From NCBI GenBank assembly GCA_964542645.1, contig CAZIUG010000003.1, positions 124,001-188,000 on the forward strand: DNA of 64,000 nucleotides, given 5' to 3'. Origin of the DNA: Moanibacter sp964542645 (GTDB taxonomy: Bacteria; Verrucomicrobiota; Verrucomicrobiia; Opitutales; UBA2987). The notes under the pieces were generated by a model, which saw only the letters and a program-made list of their open reading frames with translations, ran no database searches and had not been told where the DNA came from. Both the position numbers and the translations under genes were made by a program. Shown one piece after another: positions 44,894-52,958 of this stretch; positions within the stretch are counted from its first letter, which is position 1; every line of letters starts with the position of its first letter.

Positions 44894-45898
44894 TTATTTT
44901 TCGCACTCGGACGATGAGCAGTCAAAGCTCAGTAGGTTCAGAAAATCATAACTTTCAGCTTCGTAAAGACAAAGGCCTGTTCCGTCCTGAAGGACTGCCA
45001 GGTCAGAATAAGCAGCAAAGCCTGGCTCAAGGACTCTCGCGGCTGACCAATTTTGGCATTCGTCGGTACTTGTCTGCAAAACAAGGGAGGCTCGGCAGTC
45101 GGTTTTGGATGGATGGGTGAGCAGAATGCATCTAGGGTCTAATCTTACGATGCTTCCTTGGCACGAAGGTTCGGGAAGAAAAGGATCGTATTCAACTTTT
45201 GTCCAGGTCGATCCTCTGTCGCTGCTCCGAGCAAAGGCGCGACATTTCCGTCCCTGTCGGCTTCTCATATTCATGTAAACGGAACCGTCCAGCATTTCGA
45301 CAACCTCGCACTCATCCGATGCGTCGGTCGTTAACTTTTCACTCGTCTGCCAGGTTTTGCCATGATCGTCGCTGAAGAAGACTACTGATGACTGAATTTT
45401 GCCCCATTTTGCCGGACGCCAAGTTGCTGGTCCGGGACTTTCGTCGCACCAGGAAGGAATTAATAGCCTACCGCATCTAAGCTGAATTCCGTGGCCAGGG
45501 CCCGTCCCTATGTAAGTCCACGATGTGTCTTTAACGCTATAAGTGATTTCCTGGGGCGGCAACCAGGTTTCGCCCTCGTCTTCACTGCGAGTGATGAAAA
45601 CCTGTTGATTGTCTTTACAGAAGGGCAAGAAAATTGTCCCAGTATCTCGATCGACTACCGGACAAGGGTTGCCACAAGACCGGGTGCCATCAGAAATTAT
45701 TACCTGTTGTGGTCCCCAGGTCTTGCCATTGTTGTCACTCTTTCTCAGGACGATATCTATTTCGTCATCATCATGACCGGTGTGCTTGCGGGCCTCGCAG
45801 AAGGCAAGCACCATACCCTCCGTGCTTACCGTAAGGGCCGGGATGCGATATTGGAAGTATTCGGCATCCCCGGATAAAAATAGAACCTGTGATTCCAT
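44894..45898 (-). CDS. exo-alpha-sialidase-like protein (GH33-type six-blade propeller)
   Basis: A 334-residue sialidase. It has the YRIP motif near residue 17, the conserved acidic segment DDDEIDIVLR near residue 43, Asp-boxes SDNNGKTW, SEDEGETW, SDDHGKTW and SSDRGSTW, the glutamate of CEVVEMLDGSVYMNMRS near residue 198 together with Arg there, and the tyrosine of AAYSDLAV near residue 308. These are the catalytic elements of sialidases: Arg triad, Asp acid/base, Glu-Tyr pair. No signal peptide is visible, which suggests action on imported sugar acids. It is the only one of the BNR proteins in the window with a near-complete active site. NIPSNAP gene 28 bp upstream. Confidence 0.9.
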   Translation of the reverse strand: MESQVLFLSGDAEYFQYRIPALTVSTEGMVLAFCEARKHTGHDDDEIDIVLRKSDNNGKTWGPQQVIISDGTRSCGNPCPVVDRDTGTIFLPFCKDNQQVFITRSEDEGETWLPPQEITYSVKDTSWTYIGTGPGHGIQLRCGRLLIPSWCDESPGPATWRPAKWGKIQSSVVFFSDDHGKTWQTSEKLTTDASDECEVVEMLDGSVYMNMRSRQGRKCRAFARSSDRGSTWTKVEYDPFLPEPSCQGSIVRLDPRCILLTHPSKTDCRASLVLQTSTDECQNWSAARVLEPGFAAYSDLAVLQDGTGLCLYEAESYDFLNLLSFDCSSSECEK

Positions 45899-45926
45899 CG
45901 GTCGGGATATTCTAAAGATTTCAAGG

Positions 45927-46247
45927 CTATTGGATCACCGAGCGTCCGGTAGGAATCATGCGAGTTACGACGATCTTATCGCGGTGCATCAGTTCACCTA
46001 CTTTCGGGCTTAGATTCTTCGTCCAGTGAGAATCCTCATAGACGGCTTTGTAGAGCCTTTCCTTCTCTGATTCGCTTTCAAAGCGACGGATCCAGATGTA
46101 GAGATTCTTTTCTTCGTCTCCCACAAAGCTTCCCAATATGACCATACCCTTTGCTACCTGGTAGGGAATGATTTCCTTTTCCATAAACTCTACCCATTCG
46201 TCCATCTGCCCATCTTTAATGCTGTATTGTCTTAATTCAAAAAACAT
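45927..46247 (-). CDS. NIPSNAP family protein
   Basis: A 106-residue protein. The ATG at 46247 starts MFFELRQYSIKDG, the conserved NIPSNAP N-terminus, with AAGGA 7 nt before it; an in-frame ATG five codons upstream overlaps that site. The dimeric alpha-beta-barrel segments include FMEKEIIPYQ near residue 22 and LYIWIRRFES near residue 50, typical of the family. NIPSNAP proteins are small cytoplasmic proteins without firmly known bacterial function. Only 28 bp separate it from the sialidase gene, so it is probably cotranscribed. Confidence 0.9.
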   Translation of the reverse strand: MFFELRQYSIKDGQMDEWVEFMEKEIIPYQVAKGMVILGSFVGDEEKNLYIWIRRFESESEKERLYKAVYEDSHWTKNLSPKVGELMHRDKIVVTRMIPTGRSVIQ

Positions 46248-46254
46248 AAGTCTT

Positions 46255-46259
46255 TCCTT
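46255..46259 (-). promoter_or_regulatory. ribosome binding site AAGGA of the NIPSNAP gene
   Basis: Seven nt before the ATG at 46247; it decides in favour of that start over the in-frame ATG at 46262, which would cross the site. Confidence 0.55.
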
Positions 46260-46366
46260 CAATTTTAGTTAATGTTGGCATGAGCGATAGTGATCATGCC
46301 AGGGTTAGTTTACAAAATTGCAAAACGAACTATCGCCTACCTATGGAATAGGCTGCTGTTCTTCGG

Positions 46367-47182
46367 CTAACTGAGCGTCACGATCTCCTGCATCACAATT
46401 TCTTTGGTTCGGCTGCGGGGTGCAAACTCGATCAACTCCCTGGTTTCGGGAGAAAGCCTTTCGAGGATTTCACTTGGGAAAGGAAATGGCAAATTGTCGC
46501 CTATCGGACCTAAAAATTGCGGAACATAGCGAAGCATGAGAAACCGACGATCACGATTTCGGGGTCGCCAGGTAAGTACCCCATGAGTTAGAAGCTCAGG
46601 GATGATGACTGCATCTCCGGCTTTCGGTGTCAGGTTGAGGACGGAGGGATGTGGATCGGGATCAGCGGTTTCTTTAGTGCTGGCAAAGAATGAATCCGGT
46701 CGTTTGAACGCTCCTTTGTGGGAGCCAGGGATGACAACCAGACCTCCATCACCTGGGAAGACATCAGTCAGATAAAAAAAAACGACGAAATAATCACAGT
46801 AAATAAGGCCATTCTCAACAAAATAGCGGGGGGTTTGTGGCCCCCAATCGTCTCTGGCACAATGTAGAGCGTGAAATTTGGTATCTTCGTGTGTGTTGAC
46901 TGTGAGAGTTCCTTGGGCAAGTCGTGGTTTCAGCCCTGTTAATTCCTTGACGATAGGCCACGTTTTGGGATGAAAAGTCAGAGCTTCCAGTGTCTTGTCA
47001 AATGCGAAACCATGACTGAAATTGCGCCCTTTTGCTTCGAAACTGGAGGGAAGACTTTTGGAAGGTGTATCGATATAGCGCTGGGCTGCTTCCCCTGCAG
47101 CTGTCAACTCCGAACCTTGTAGGGCTCCCTCAAGAAAGAGATACCCTGAGGTGTCGAAAAAGTAGCGTTGTTCAGAAGTCAT
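46367..47182 (-). CDS. PhyH-like protein with HxA in place of HxD
   Basis: A 271-residue protein. I choose the ATG at 47182 (MTSEQRYFF); a GTG at 47221 or the ATG at 47185 are alternatives, none with a clear ribosome binding site. FFDTSGYLFLEGAL near residue 8 starts the fold. The proximal motif is FHALHCARDDWGP near residue 101, so the position of the iron aspartate is Ala. VIPGSHKGAF near residue 147, distal LLTHGVLTW near residue 192 and Arg in RRFLMLRYVP near residue 205 are present. It closely parallels the protein at 24653-25522, which has HGS there. It is the first gene of the minus-strand run 47182-39479. Confidence 0.85.
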   Translation of the reverse strand: MTSEQRYFFDTSGYLFLEGALQGSELTAAGEAAQRYIDTPSKSLPSSFEAKGRNFSHGFAFDKTLEALTFHPKTWPIVKELTGLKPRLAQGTLTVNTHEDTKFHALHCARDDWGPQTPRYFVENGLIYCDYFVVFFYLTDVFPGDGGLVVIPGSHKGAFKRPDSFFASTKETADPDPHPSVLNLTPKAGDAVIIPELLTHGVLTWRPRNRDRRFLMLRYVPQFLGPIGDNLPFPFPSEILERLSPETRELIEFAPRSRTKEIVMQEIVTLS

Positions 47183-47417
47183 CATCACGAATGCCTGGAT
47201 AGGGAGGTTGATTTGGTTCACACACTTGGACCAGCTTCTCCTCGATCATCACATTGCTGCGTTCTTGCCACAAGAATAAACCCTATAAAAATAGAGAGGA
47301 GAGAGCGGGCAGGAACCAATAGGATGAATCAGATTAATCGGGAGGCGTCTAGGTTTTGCACTAGGGAAAGTCGATTAGTTTGACGTAGCGGGAAATGGAA
47401 GAATTATATGAGATTCA

Positions 47418-49001
47418 ATGCTTGTGGGATATGTCAGTGACGAGCGCTATATTGCTCTATCCGAAGTGGCGTTGGAGTTTTGTAACGACACCGGCGTGAC
47501 GCTGGCCCGTTCCAGTGCTTCAGGAGCCGTTTATGCGGACGTTGAGCCAGGGTTCTATCGCGTTACTTTGGCACGGGATGGATTTGGAGCCAAGTTCGTG
47601 GAGGTAGAAGTTTCGGAGGATAAGCCCTACCAGTTTCGTCTTTTGAGGGACTGCTTGATGGGTTACATGTGGCCAAAGTGTGTGCAATCTGGAGAGAGCT
47701 CAGAATTCCGGGTACATTCTTATGAGCAGTATAAGCTCGAGTTTTGGCGATACGGGTTGGAAAAGGAGTTGGTGCGGCCGATTGGGTGGTACGATGAGCA
47801 TGGCCCAAGAGCTACAGTGCAAATTACACCGGATGGAGATTATACTCAGCAAGGAGTGCAATGGAACCAGGTTGGCTACACAAGCCCACGGCATAAACAA
47901 TTTCTCATCGGACCGGAGAAATCTGGCCTTTACTATCTGCATGCGAAAACGGAAAGCGGGTGCTTTTTCTCTTTCCCTTGGGTGGTAGCCCCGCGGCGCC
48001 CAAAGGCAAAAGCAGCGGTACTAGCCTCGGATATCAATTGGAATTGCTACAACAATTTCGGTGGGCGCAGTAACTACATCCATCCCGACAAGATGCCATC
48101 GACGCCGACGATTAACTCCCGGTTGGAACTTAAACGCTATACGGATCCTGAGCATTTTCATTATCATTCTGAAGAATATCTCCCTCTTTCATTTGATCGT
48201 CCGGAGCCGATCAATCACGTGCCCGAAGAAGTGACGATTATGGATCCTATCGAGGGCCGATCACCCAACCACATTGCCCCGGCTGAGTGGCGTTTACTTG
48301 GCTGGTTAGAACGGGAAGGGTTTGATTATGACGTGTGGTCAGAAACGCAATTTCACTTTGGGAAACTCGACCTCGACAATTACAAGGTCCTGATACTTGG
48401 ACCCCATCCGGAGTATTGGTCTGCGAAGATGTATTTCGAATTGAAAGACTGGGTGTTCAACCGAGGAGGACGATTGATGTACCTCGGTGGGAACGGGTTG
48501 AATTGCGAGGTCGAATTTCTCGATGAGTCAACCATTGTAGTGCACAATGGACACAGCAGGCGAAAATATGAGGAGAGTTATGAAAGTCGTTTCCACATGC
48601 GACAAGAGTCGGAAGCCAATTTGCTTGGAGTTGTGTACACGCAGACAGGAATCATGACGGCTGCTCCGTATCGGGTTGTGGATGGAAAACATTGGGTTTT
48701 CGAGGGGATGAGGTTTAAGAATGGGGATCTCTTTGGGGAAGAATCTCTTCATATGCGGGTTCCAGGCGGTGCATCTGGACATGAGACAGATAAGATTTCA
48801 TCAAGATTCTCTCCTTCCAATGTACACTTGCTGGCGAAAGGAACTAATCCTGATGAAGGCGGTGCGGAGATGGTATTGCATGAAAGGGTGGGAGGCGGGG
48901 CGGTTTTTTCGACGGGCTCGATTACTTACCTGAGTTCGATCTTGGTGAGTGAGGCGACCTCAAAGATAACGGCAAACGTATTAAGTAGGTTTCTGGGCTA
49001 G
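47418..49001 (+). CDS. N,N-dimethylformamidase large-subunit-like protein
   Basis: A 527-residue two-domain protein. Residues 1-90 form a carboxypeptidase-regulatory-like beta-sandwich (VEPGFYRVTLARDGF). The rest resembles the C-terminal catalytic part of the N,N-dimethylformamidase large subunit: DINWNCYNNFGGRSNY near residue 202, GWLEREGFDYDVWSETQ near residue 296, LILGPHPEYWS near residue 325 and LGGNGLNCEV near residue 356, which supply the metal and glutamine-amidotransferase-like site. Known enzymes hydrolyse formamides. The paired small subunit was not seen. Several PVC genomes carry this family without evidence of the same substrate. No signal peptide. It is convergent with the gene at 49034. 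Confidence 0.85.
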   Translation: MLVGYVSDERYIALSEVALEFCNDTGVTLARSSASGAVYADVEPGFYRVTLARDGFGAKFVEVEVSEDKPYQFRLLRDCLMGYMWPKCVQSGESSEFRVHSYEQYKLEFWRYGLEKELVRPIGWYDEHGPRATVQITPDGDYTQQGVQWNQVGYTSPRHKQFLIGPEKSGLYYLHAKTESGCFFSFPWVVAPRRPKAKAAVLASDINWNCYNNFGGRSNYIHPDKMPSTPTINSRLELKRYTDPEHFHYHSEEYLPLSFDRPEPINHVPEEVTIMDPIEGRSPNHIAPAEWRLLGWLEREGFDYDVWSETQFHFGKLDLDNYKVLILGPHPEYWSAKMYFELKDWVFNRGGRLMYLGGNGLNCEVEFLDESTIVVHNGHSRRKYEESYESRFHMRQESEANLLGVVYTQTGIMTAAPYRVVDGKHWVFEGMRFKNGDLFGEESLHMRVPGGASGHETDKISSRFSPSNVHLLAKGTNPDEGGAEMVLHERVGGGAVFSTGSITYLSSILVSEATSKITANVLSRFLG

Positions 49002-49033
49002 AGCGATTTGTTTTGGTATATTCTGATGAAAAC

Positions 49034-50623
49034 CTACCACTCTTTTTCTGTTTTATACGGGTCAGGATCGTCGATCGAGTGCGTGAAGCGAAAGGAGAAT
49101 AGTTCTGCATTTCGAAGATGTATTCGCAACTTCCGCCAATAGAGATCCTGCCCCCTCCCTGTCGGGATCCTAGGATTGCTCTTCCAGGTCATGGTATGGT
49201 GAGTAGAGTCCCCGACGAAGGGATCGCACGCTTCCTTTGTGCAGGAACCAAGAACCTTATTATCCCGATCAAGGATCTCTATTCGGATGGAACCGTTTAA
49301 ATAGCAGCGGCCATTAATCGCAAGCCGGCTCCCCAAGCTGATGAGGGGACGTGTAATCACTACACCTTCTCGGTAACGGTTGGCAAAGAGCCCGGCGTAG
49401 CTGTCTTTGCGCATTTTTGCCAACCCCATACCAAAGGCTGCGCCACATCCCAACGGGTCTTTTGCTTCCGGGTGGTCGATGCCTTCACGCTGTCCGACTA
49501 ACCACCAGTCATGATGGAAATCGGTGCCACTATAGTAAAACCATAGCTCCTCATCGACTTCGATCGGAGGGTTGACAATTGTTACCATGTGGGAATCCCA
49601 GCAGTTCTCGTGGCTTCGAGCCAGAAAAGGTTGTCCCTTCATGGTTCGTCTCCATCGCAAACCATCGCGGCTGTGAAACAGCTGTACGTCCATCACGTTA
49701 TCAACAGCTTGAAAAACACAGAGAGGAGCGAGATATTGGGTCCCAATCCGATAGGGCACCATTCCATAGAAGGATTCGTCGATATTATCTATGTCCTCAT
49801 CTGCTGTCGCCAATAGAACTGGCTCGCTCCAATGCAGGAAATCGGCACTTCGAATTTGCCAGATGCGTCGTTGTGAGTATGTAGAAAAGTTGTCGGGCTC
49901 AAAGGGGCGTGAGAATGTTTCATTGCGGTTAAAGTGGGTACGAGTTGCGCCAGCTGTCATTAGGAAGTGTCGTGTGTAGGCAACATACTCTCTAGCTTCC
50001 CAATCATAGCCAACGATATGGACATCACAGAGTCGAGGCCCAGCATTGCCTACACAGGGGAGATCATCGTAGATTTGCCATTGAATTCCATCTGGGGAAT
50101 AGGCTGCTACGATCTGACGGTTGCTATTTTGATTCCACATCCGGGTGAACAGCCCCTTAAAGCGCTCGGCTTCTGAGTTTGGAAAGGGATCTTCAACGAC
50201 GGTGAGGCCGTGAGCGCTTGATTTGGAATTACCGAGAACGATATTGGTTTTACGGCCGGTAGTGGAGGTTCGGCCGATCTCCGGCTTTTCCCAAACTATA
50301 CCGTTCGAACTTACCGCGTAGCACATACGGCTCTCAAGCCCGAGTTGCATTTTACTACCATCAGGTTCTCCAACAAGGATCTCATACCAACACTTGAAGA
50401 GGCCGTCCTGAGTGTCACGGATTACCGTGTAGTTGGCACAACCAAAGTAGGGCAATCCCTCCCAGTCTTCAGTTTTTTTGATCAGCGGACCGGTATCGTA
50501 ACGCTCTGGGGTATGCCACAAACGGGTGACATCGGTCACGGATTCCAAGATTACGTTATCTACGAAGATCTGGATCCTATCTGCAACGTAGAGTTGGGTG
50601 CTGTCCTTGAAAAGTTCGTTCAT
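49034..50623 (-). CDS. five-bladed-propeller glycoside-hydrolase-like protein
   Basis: A 529-residue soluble protein of the GH43/GH32/GH117-like five-blade propeller type. Repeated blade elements include FKCWYEI near residue 78, AVSSNGIVWEKPE near residue 104, AYSPDGIQWQIYDD near residue 174, FHSRDGLRWRR near residue 316 and LWFYYSGTDFHHDWW near residue 358, each with the D-G-x-x-W pattern. The acidic catalytic trio of these families is not certain; DNVILE near residue 22 and DVHIVG near residue 200 are candidates. A C-terminal beta domain follows. It lies next to the dimethylformamidase-like gene. Activity unknown; glycosidase is the best guess. Confidence 0.7.
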   Translation of the reverse strand: MNELFKDSTQLYVADRIQIFVDNVILESVTDVTRLWHTPERYDTGPLIKKTEDWEGLPYFGCANYTVIRDTQDGLFKCWYEILVGEPDGSKMQLGLESRMCYAVSSNGIVWEKPEIGRTSTTGRKTNIVLGNSKSSAHGLTVVEDPFPNSEAERFKGLFTRMWNQNSNRQIVAAYSPDGIQWQIYDDLPCVGNAGPRLCDVHIVGYDWEAREYVAYTRHFLMTAGATRTHFNRNETFSRPFEPDNFSTYSQRRIWQIRSADFLHWSEPVLLATADEDIDNIDESFYGMVPYRIGTQYLAPLCVFQAVDNVMDVQLFHSRDGLRWRRTMKGQPFLARSHENCWDSHMVTIVNPPIEVDEELWFYYSGTDFHHDWWLVGQREGIDHPEAKDPLGCGAAFGMGLAKMRKDSYAGLFANRYREGVVITRPLISLGSRLAINGRCYLNGSIRIEILDRDNKVLGSCTKEACDPFVGDSTHHTMTWKSNPRIPTGRGQDLYWRKLRIHLRNAELFSFRFTHSIDDPDPYKTEKEW

Positions 50624-50811
50624 GGGGCTTCTTTAGGGCCAGTAGATAATTTGAAGAAAAAGATCGTTTATGGGAAGTGCATCTGCCAATTTTGAGCCGG
50701 ATCAATCGGGGTTGAAATTTAATCTGAATAGTTCATATTCCCGTGTCCAGGGAAGTGCCCAAATTTCGTCCTACTACCCAAATCAACTATATAATTCCCA
50801 GACAAACAGCT

Positions 50812-51651
50812 ATGACAGTAAATCGATTATCTCGAGAACAAAGTTCGTTTTTCGACACATTTGGGTTTCTTTCCCTTCCCGGTTTCATGGCCGATGACAT
50901 AGGAGAAATAACTGATGCCTTTGAGGAGGTTTGGGCTGAGCGCGGTGGAGGGCATCATGGGCAACCCCACGATGGCAAAAACAGATCCTGTATCGTCCCC
51001 TTCATAGACCAGCATGAACGGCTTTGTGCCCTCCTAGACGATCCCCGTATTGAAGGACTTCTGTGCAGTCTTTTAGGAGATGATTTCAACTACATGGGCT
51101 CCGATGGCAATTACTACGCAGGCGATACGCAGTGGCACTCCGATGGTTACACGAAAACTATTCGCCATACCAAGATTGCCTTTTACCTTGATTCGCTTAC
51201 AAGAGACACCGGATGTCTCCGGGTGATTCCGGGTAGCCATCGGCTTGGGGAAGGGTACTCTGAAGTCCTAGAAGGTGAAGTTCGTGATTCAAAAGATCGT
51301 TGGGGTGTAAGAGGGGAAGAGGTTCCGGCTGTGGCCTTTGAAACGAAGCCAGGTGATATATTAATCTTTCAGCATAATCTGAAGCACGCTGCTTTTGGTG
51401 GTGGAGGGCGACGTCGTATGTTTACCATCAATTGTTGCCAGCGGTTTGGACAAGATCAGATCCATCTTCTAAAGAAGGATATTGCAGCCCGTGCTCGGTT
51501 CTGGGTAGATCGGAACTACGGCGAGAAGATGATCGCGACGGCAAATGAGCGTCGGATGGTCCATTTGGAGCAAGTCATGGCGAATGACAGTCACCTGGCG
51601 GAACTTAGCGCTAGGAGTCGTGAGGAAATGGTGGAGCCATCTAGGGGATAG
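50812..51651 (+). CDS. phytanoyl-CoA dioxygenase (PhyH)-like Fe(II)/2OG dioxygenase
   Basis: A 279-residue member. The frame reaches back to 50743, but the ATG at 50812 (MTVNRLSREQ) is closer to the family start. FDTFGFLSLPGFM near residue 14 begins the fold. Proximal motif TQWHSDGYT near residue 105 (HxD intact), RVIPGSHRLGEGY near residue 137, distal His in QHNLKHAAFGG near residue 186, and the 2OG Arg in GRRRMFTIN near residue 198 are all there. It is divergent from the glycosidase-like gene, with 188 bp between starts; substrate unknown. Confidence 0.92.
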   Translation: MTVNRLSREQSSFFDTFGFLSLPGFMADDIGEITDAFEEVWAERGGGHHGQPHDGKNRSCIVPFIDQHERLCALLDDPRIEGLLCSLLGDDFNYMGSDGNYYAGDTQWHSDGYTKTIRHTKIAFYLDSLTRDTGCLRVIPGSHRLGEGYSEVLEGEVRDSKDRWGVRGEEVPAVAFETKPGDILIFQHNLKHAAFGGGGRRRMFTINCCQRFGQDQIHLLKKDIAARARFWVDRNYGEKMIATANERRMVHLEQVMANDSHLAELSARSREEMVEPSRG

Positions 51652-51756
51652 GTAGTCTGGTCCAAAAATGGAGACTTGGGGAACAGGAGAGAAGACGATA
51701 CGCAATGGGCGCCTGAGGCCCATAGGCTGAATGTATTGAGAAATTGCAAAAACTTG

Positions 51757-52692
51757 CTACTCGATTGCGATTTTCGCCAGGTAGATAGAAGTTTGCCCTT
51801 CATGAGAGGAATAGTAACTTACCCAAAGCATACCATCATGCCAGACCATGCCGGGGTAAGAGCAATCTCCGCCACTGGGTAAGGCTAGTACTGGATCATA
51901 ACTGTTGCGGGTCATCTGTGCTAGAACGGTGATAGGTTTGCCGTCAGGCTGCATTCCTCGAGCAGAAGCCCAGAGAGAACGATTGGGAAGATGAATAAAA
52001 TTGGGGCCGCCAAGGTTCGATTCAAGTTGCGTAAACGACCAATTCTCAAATGGCGGACGGCTCCTCCCAATCCAGTTGGGGCGAATAAGAGCAATCATCT
52101 CATCATCGGGCATGATTCGGAGTGTTGTCTCGCTAACGGTCCAGGTGTTATTGGGCAAGATGAATTCGGTGACCCACTCCCATTCGAGAGCATCTGATGT
52201 GCGATAGAGAAATCCCCTTCGAGGATTTTTGCCCTCACCCAGTTTAGATACGCAGTAGCCGACATTGTCCTTCCAAGTGACTCGCCATAGCCAGTGGTCC
52301 TCGGCAAGTAGTTTTTTATTAGGGGACCACGACCATCCATCATTGGAAAAGGCTACCCGGGGAGAACGCGTTACCTTAGCGTTGTTTTGGAGGGAGATCC
52401 CTCCCATTAGTAACAAAAGGCGACCGTCAGGCATGATCGATATTTTGGGATCGCGCAGATCAATGTTATTTTCGGAGAGTTGGGCTGTCGAGGTCCAGGA
52501 ATCTCCATCCTCGGATACAATTACGCGGATCATTCCAATCGAGTTGCCATGGTTCGTTGCCTCCCGGAATGTGCACCACCATCTACCCTCGAACCGAATC
52601 AGATCAGTGAAGGCGTTGTGCGGTGCGTGGCTCCAGATTTTCTTAACGGAGAGAATCCTGGGTTGTTTATGCGGAACCTGGGAACTGTTCAT
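51757..52692 (-). CDS. BNR/sialidase-superfamily propeller protein
   Basis: A 311-residue propeller protein with degenerate Asp-boxes: SEDGDSW near residue 61, SNDGWSW near 117, and later DALEW and EGQTSIY. Sialidase FRIP and Glu-Tyr residues are not evident; the sequence near residue 26 reads HNAFTDLIRFEGRWWCTFREA, where RFEGRWWCTFREA is typical of non-sialidase exo-alpha-sialidase-like proteins in PVC genomes. No signal peptide. It is on the same strand as the enolase-superfamily gene at 52959-54140, about 270 bp downstream of it. Activity unknown. Confidence 0.8.
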   Translation of the reverse strand: MNSSQVPHKQPRILSVKKIWSHAPHNAFTDLIRFEGRWWCTFREATNHGNSIGMIRVIVSEDGDSWTSTAQLSENNIDLRDPKISIMPDGRLLLLMGGISLQNNAKVTRSPRVAFSNDGWSWSPNKKLLAEDHWLWRVTWKDNVGYCVSKLGEGKNPRRGFLYRTSDALEWEWVTEFILPNNTWTVSETTLRIMPDDEMIALIRPNWIGRSRPPFENWSFTQLESNLGGPNFIHLPNRSLWASARGMQPDGKPITVLAQMTRNSYDPVLALPSGGDCSYPGMVWHDGMLWVSYYSSHEGQTSIYLAKIAIE

Positions 52693-52958
52693 CGGGAGAA
52701 CTTAAAGTTACAGAAAGAGTAAAGTTCAGGTCTGTAGCCACTAGCTATTAAGTTTCCCCTAGGTTGCTCTTTAGGAGACGAAGCTAAATAACTTTCAATC
52801 ATTGATGATGGCATCGCTATCGAAGAGTGAAATCAAGAGGCGTAACCCAGAATAAGTTTTAAGCTGGTATCGGGTCTATGGAAATTAAACAAGACGAAGA
52901 AAGCGAGGGATTTTTCTGTTTCAAACTAGAGGGAGTTGCTGTTAAAAATGATCCACAG

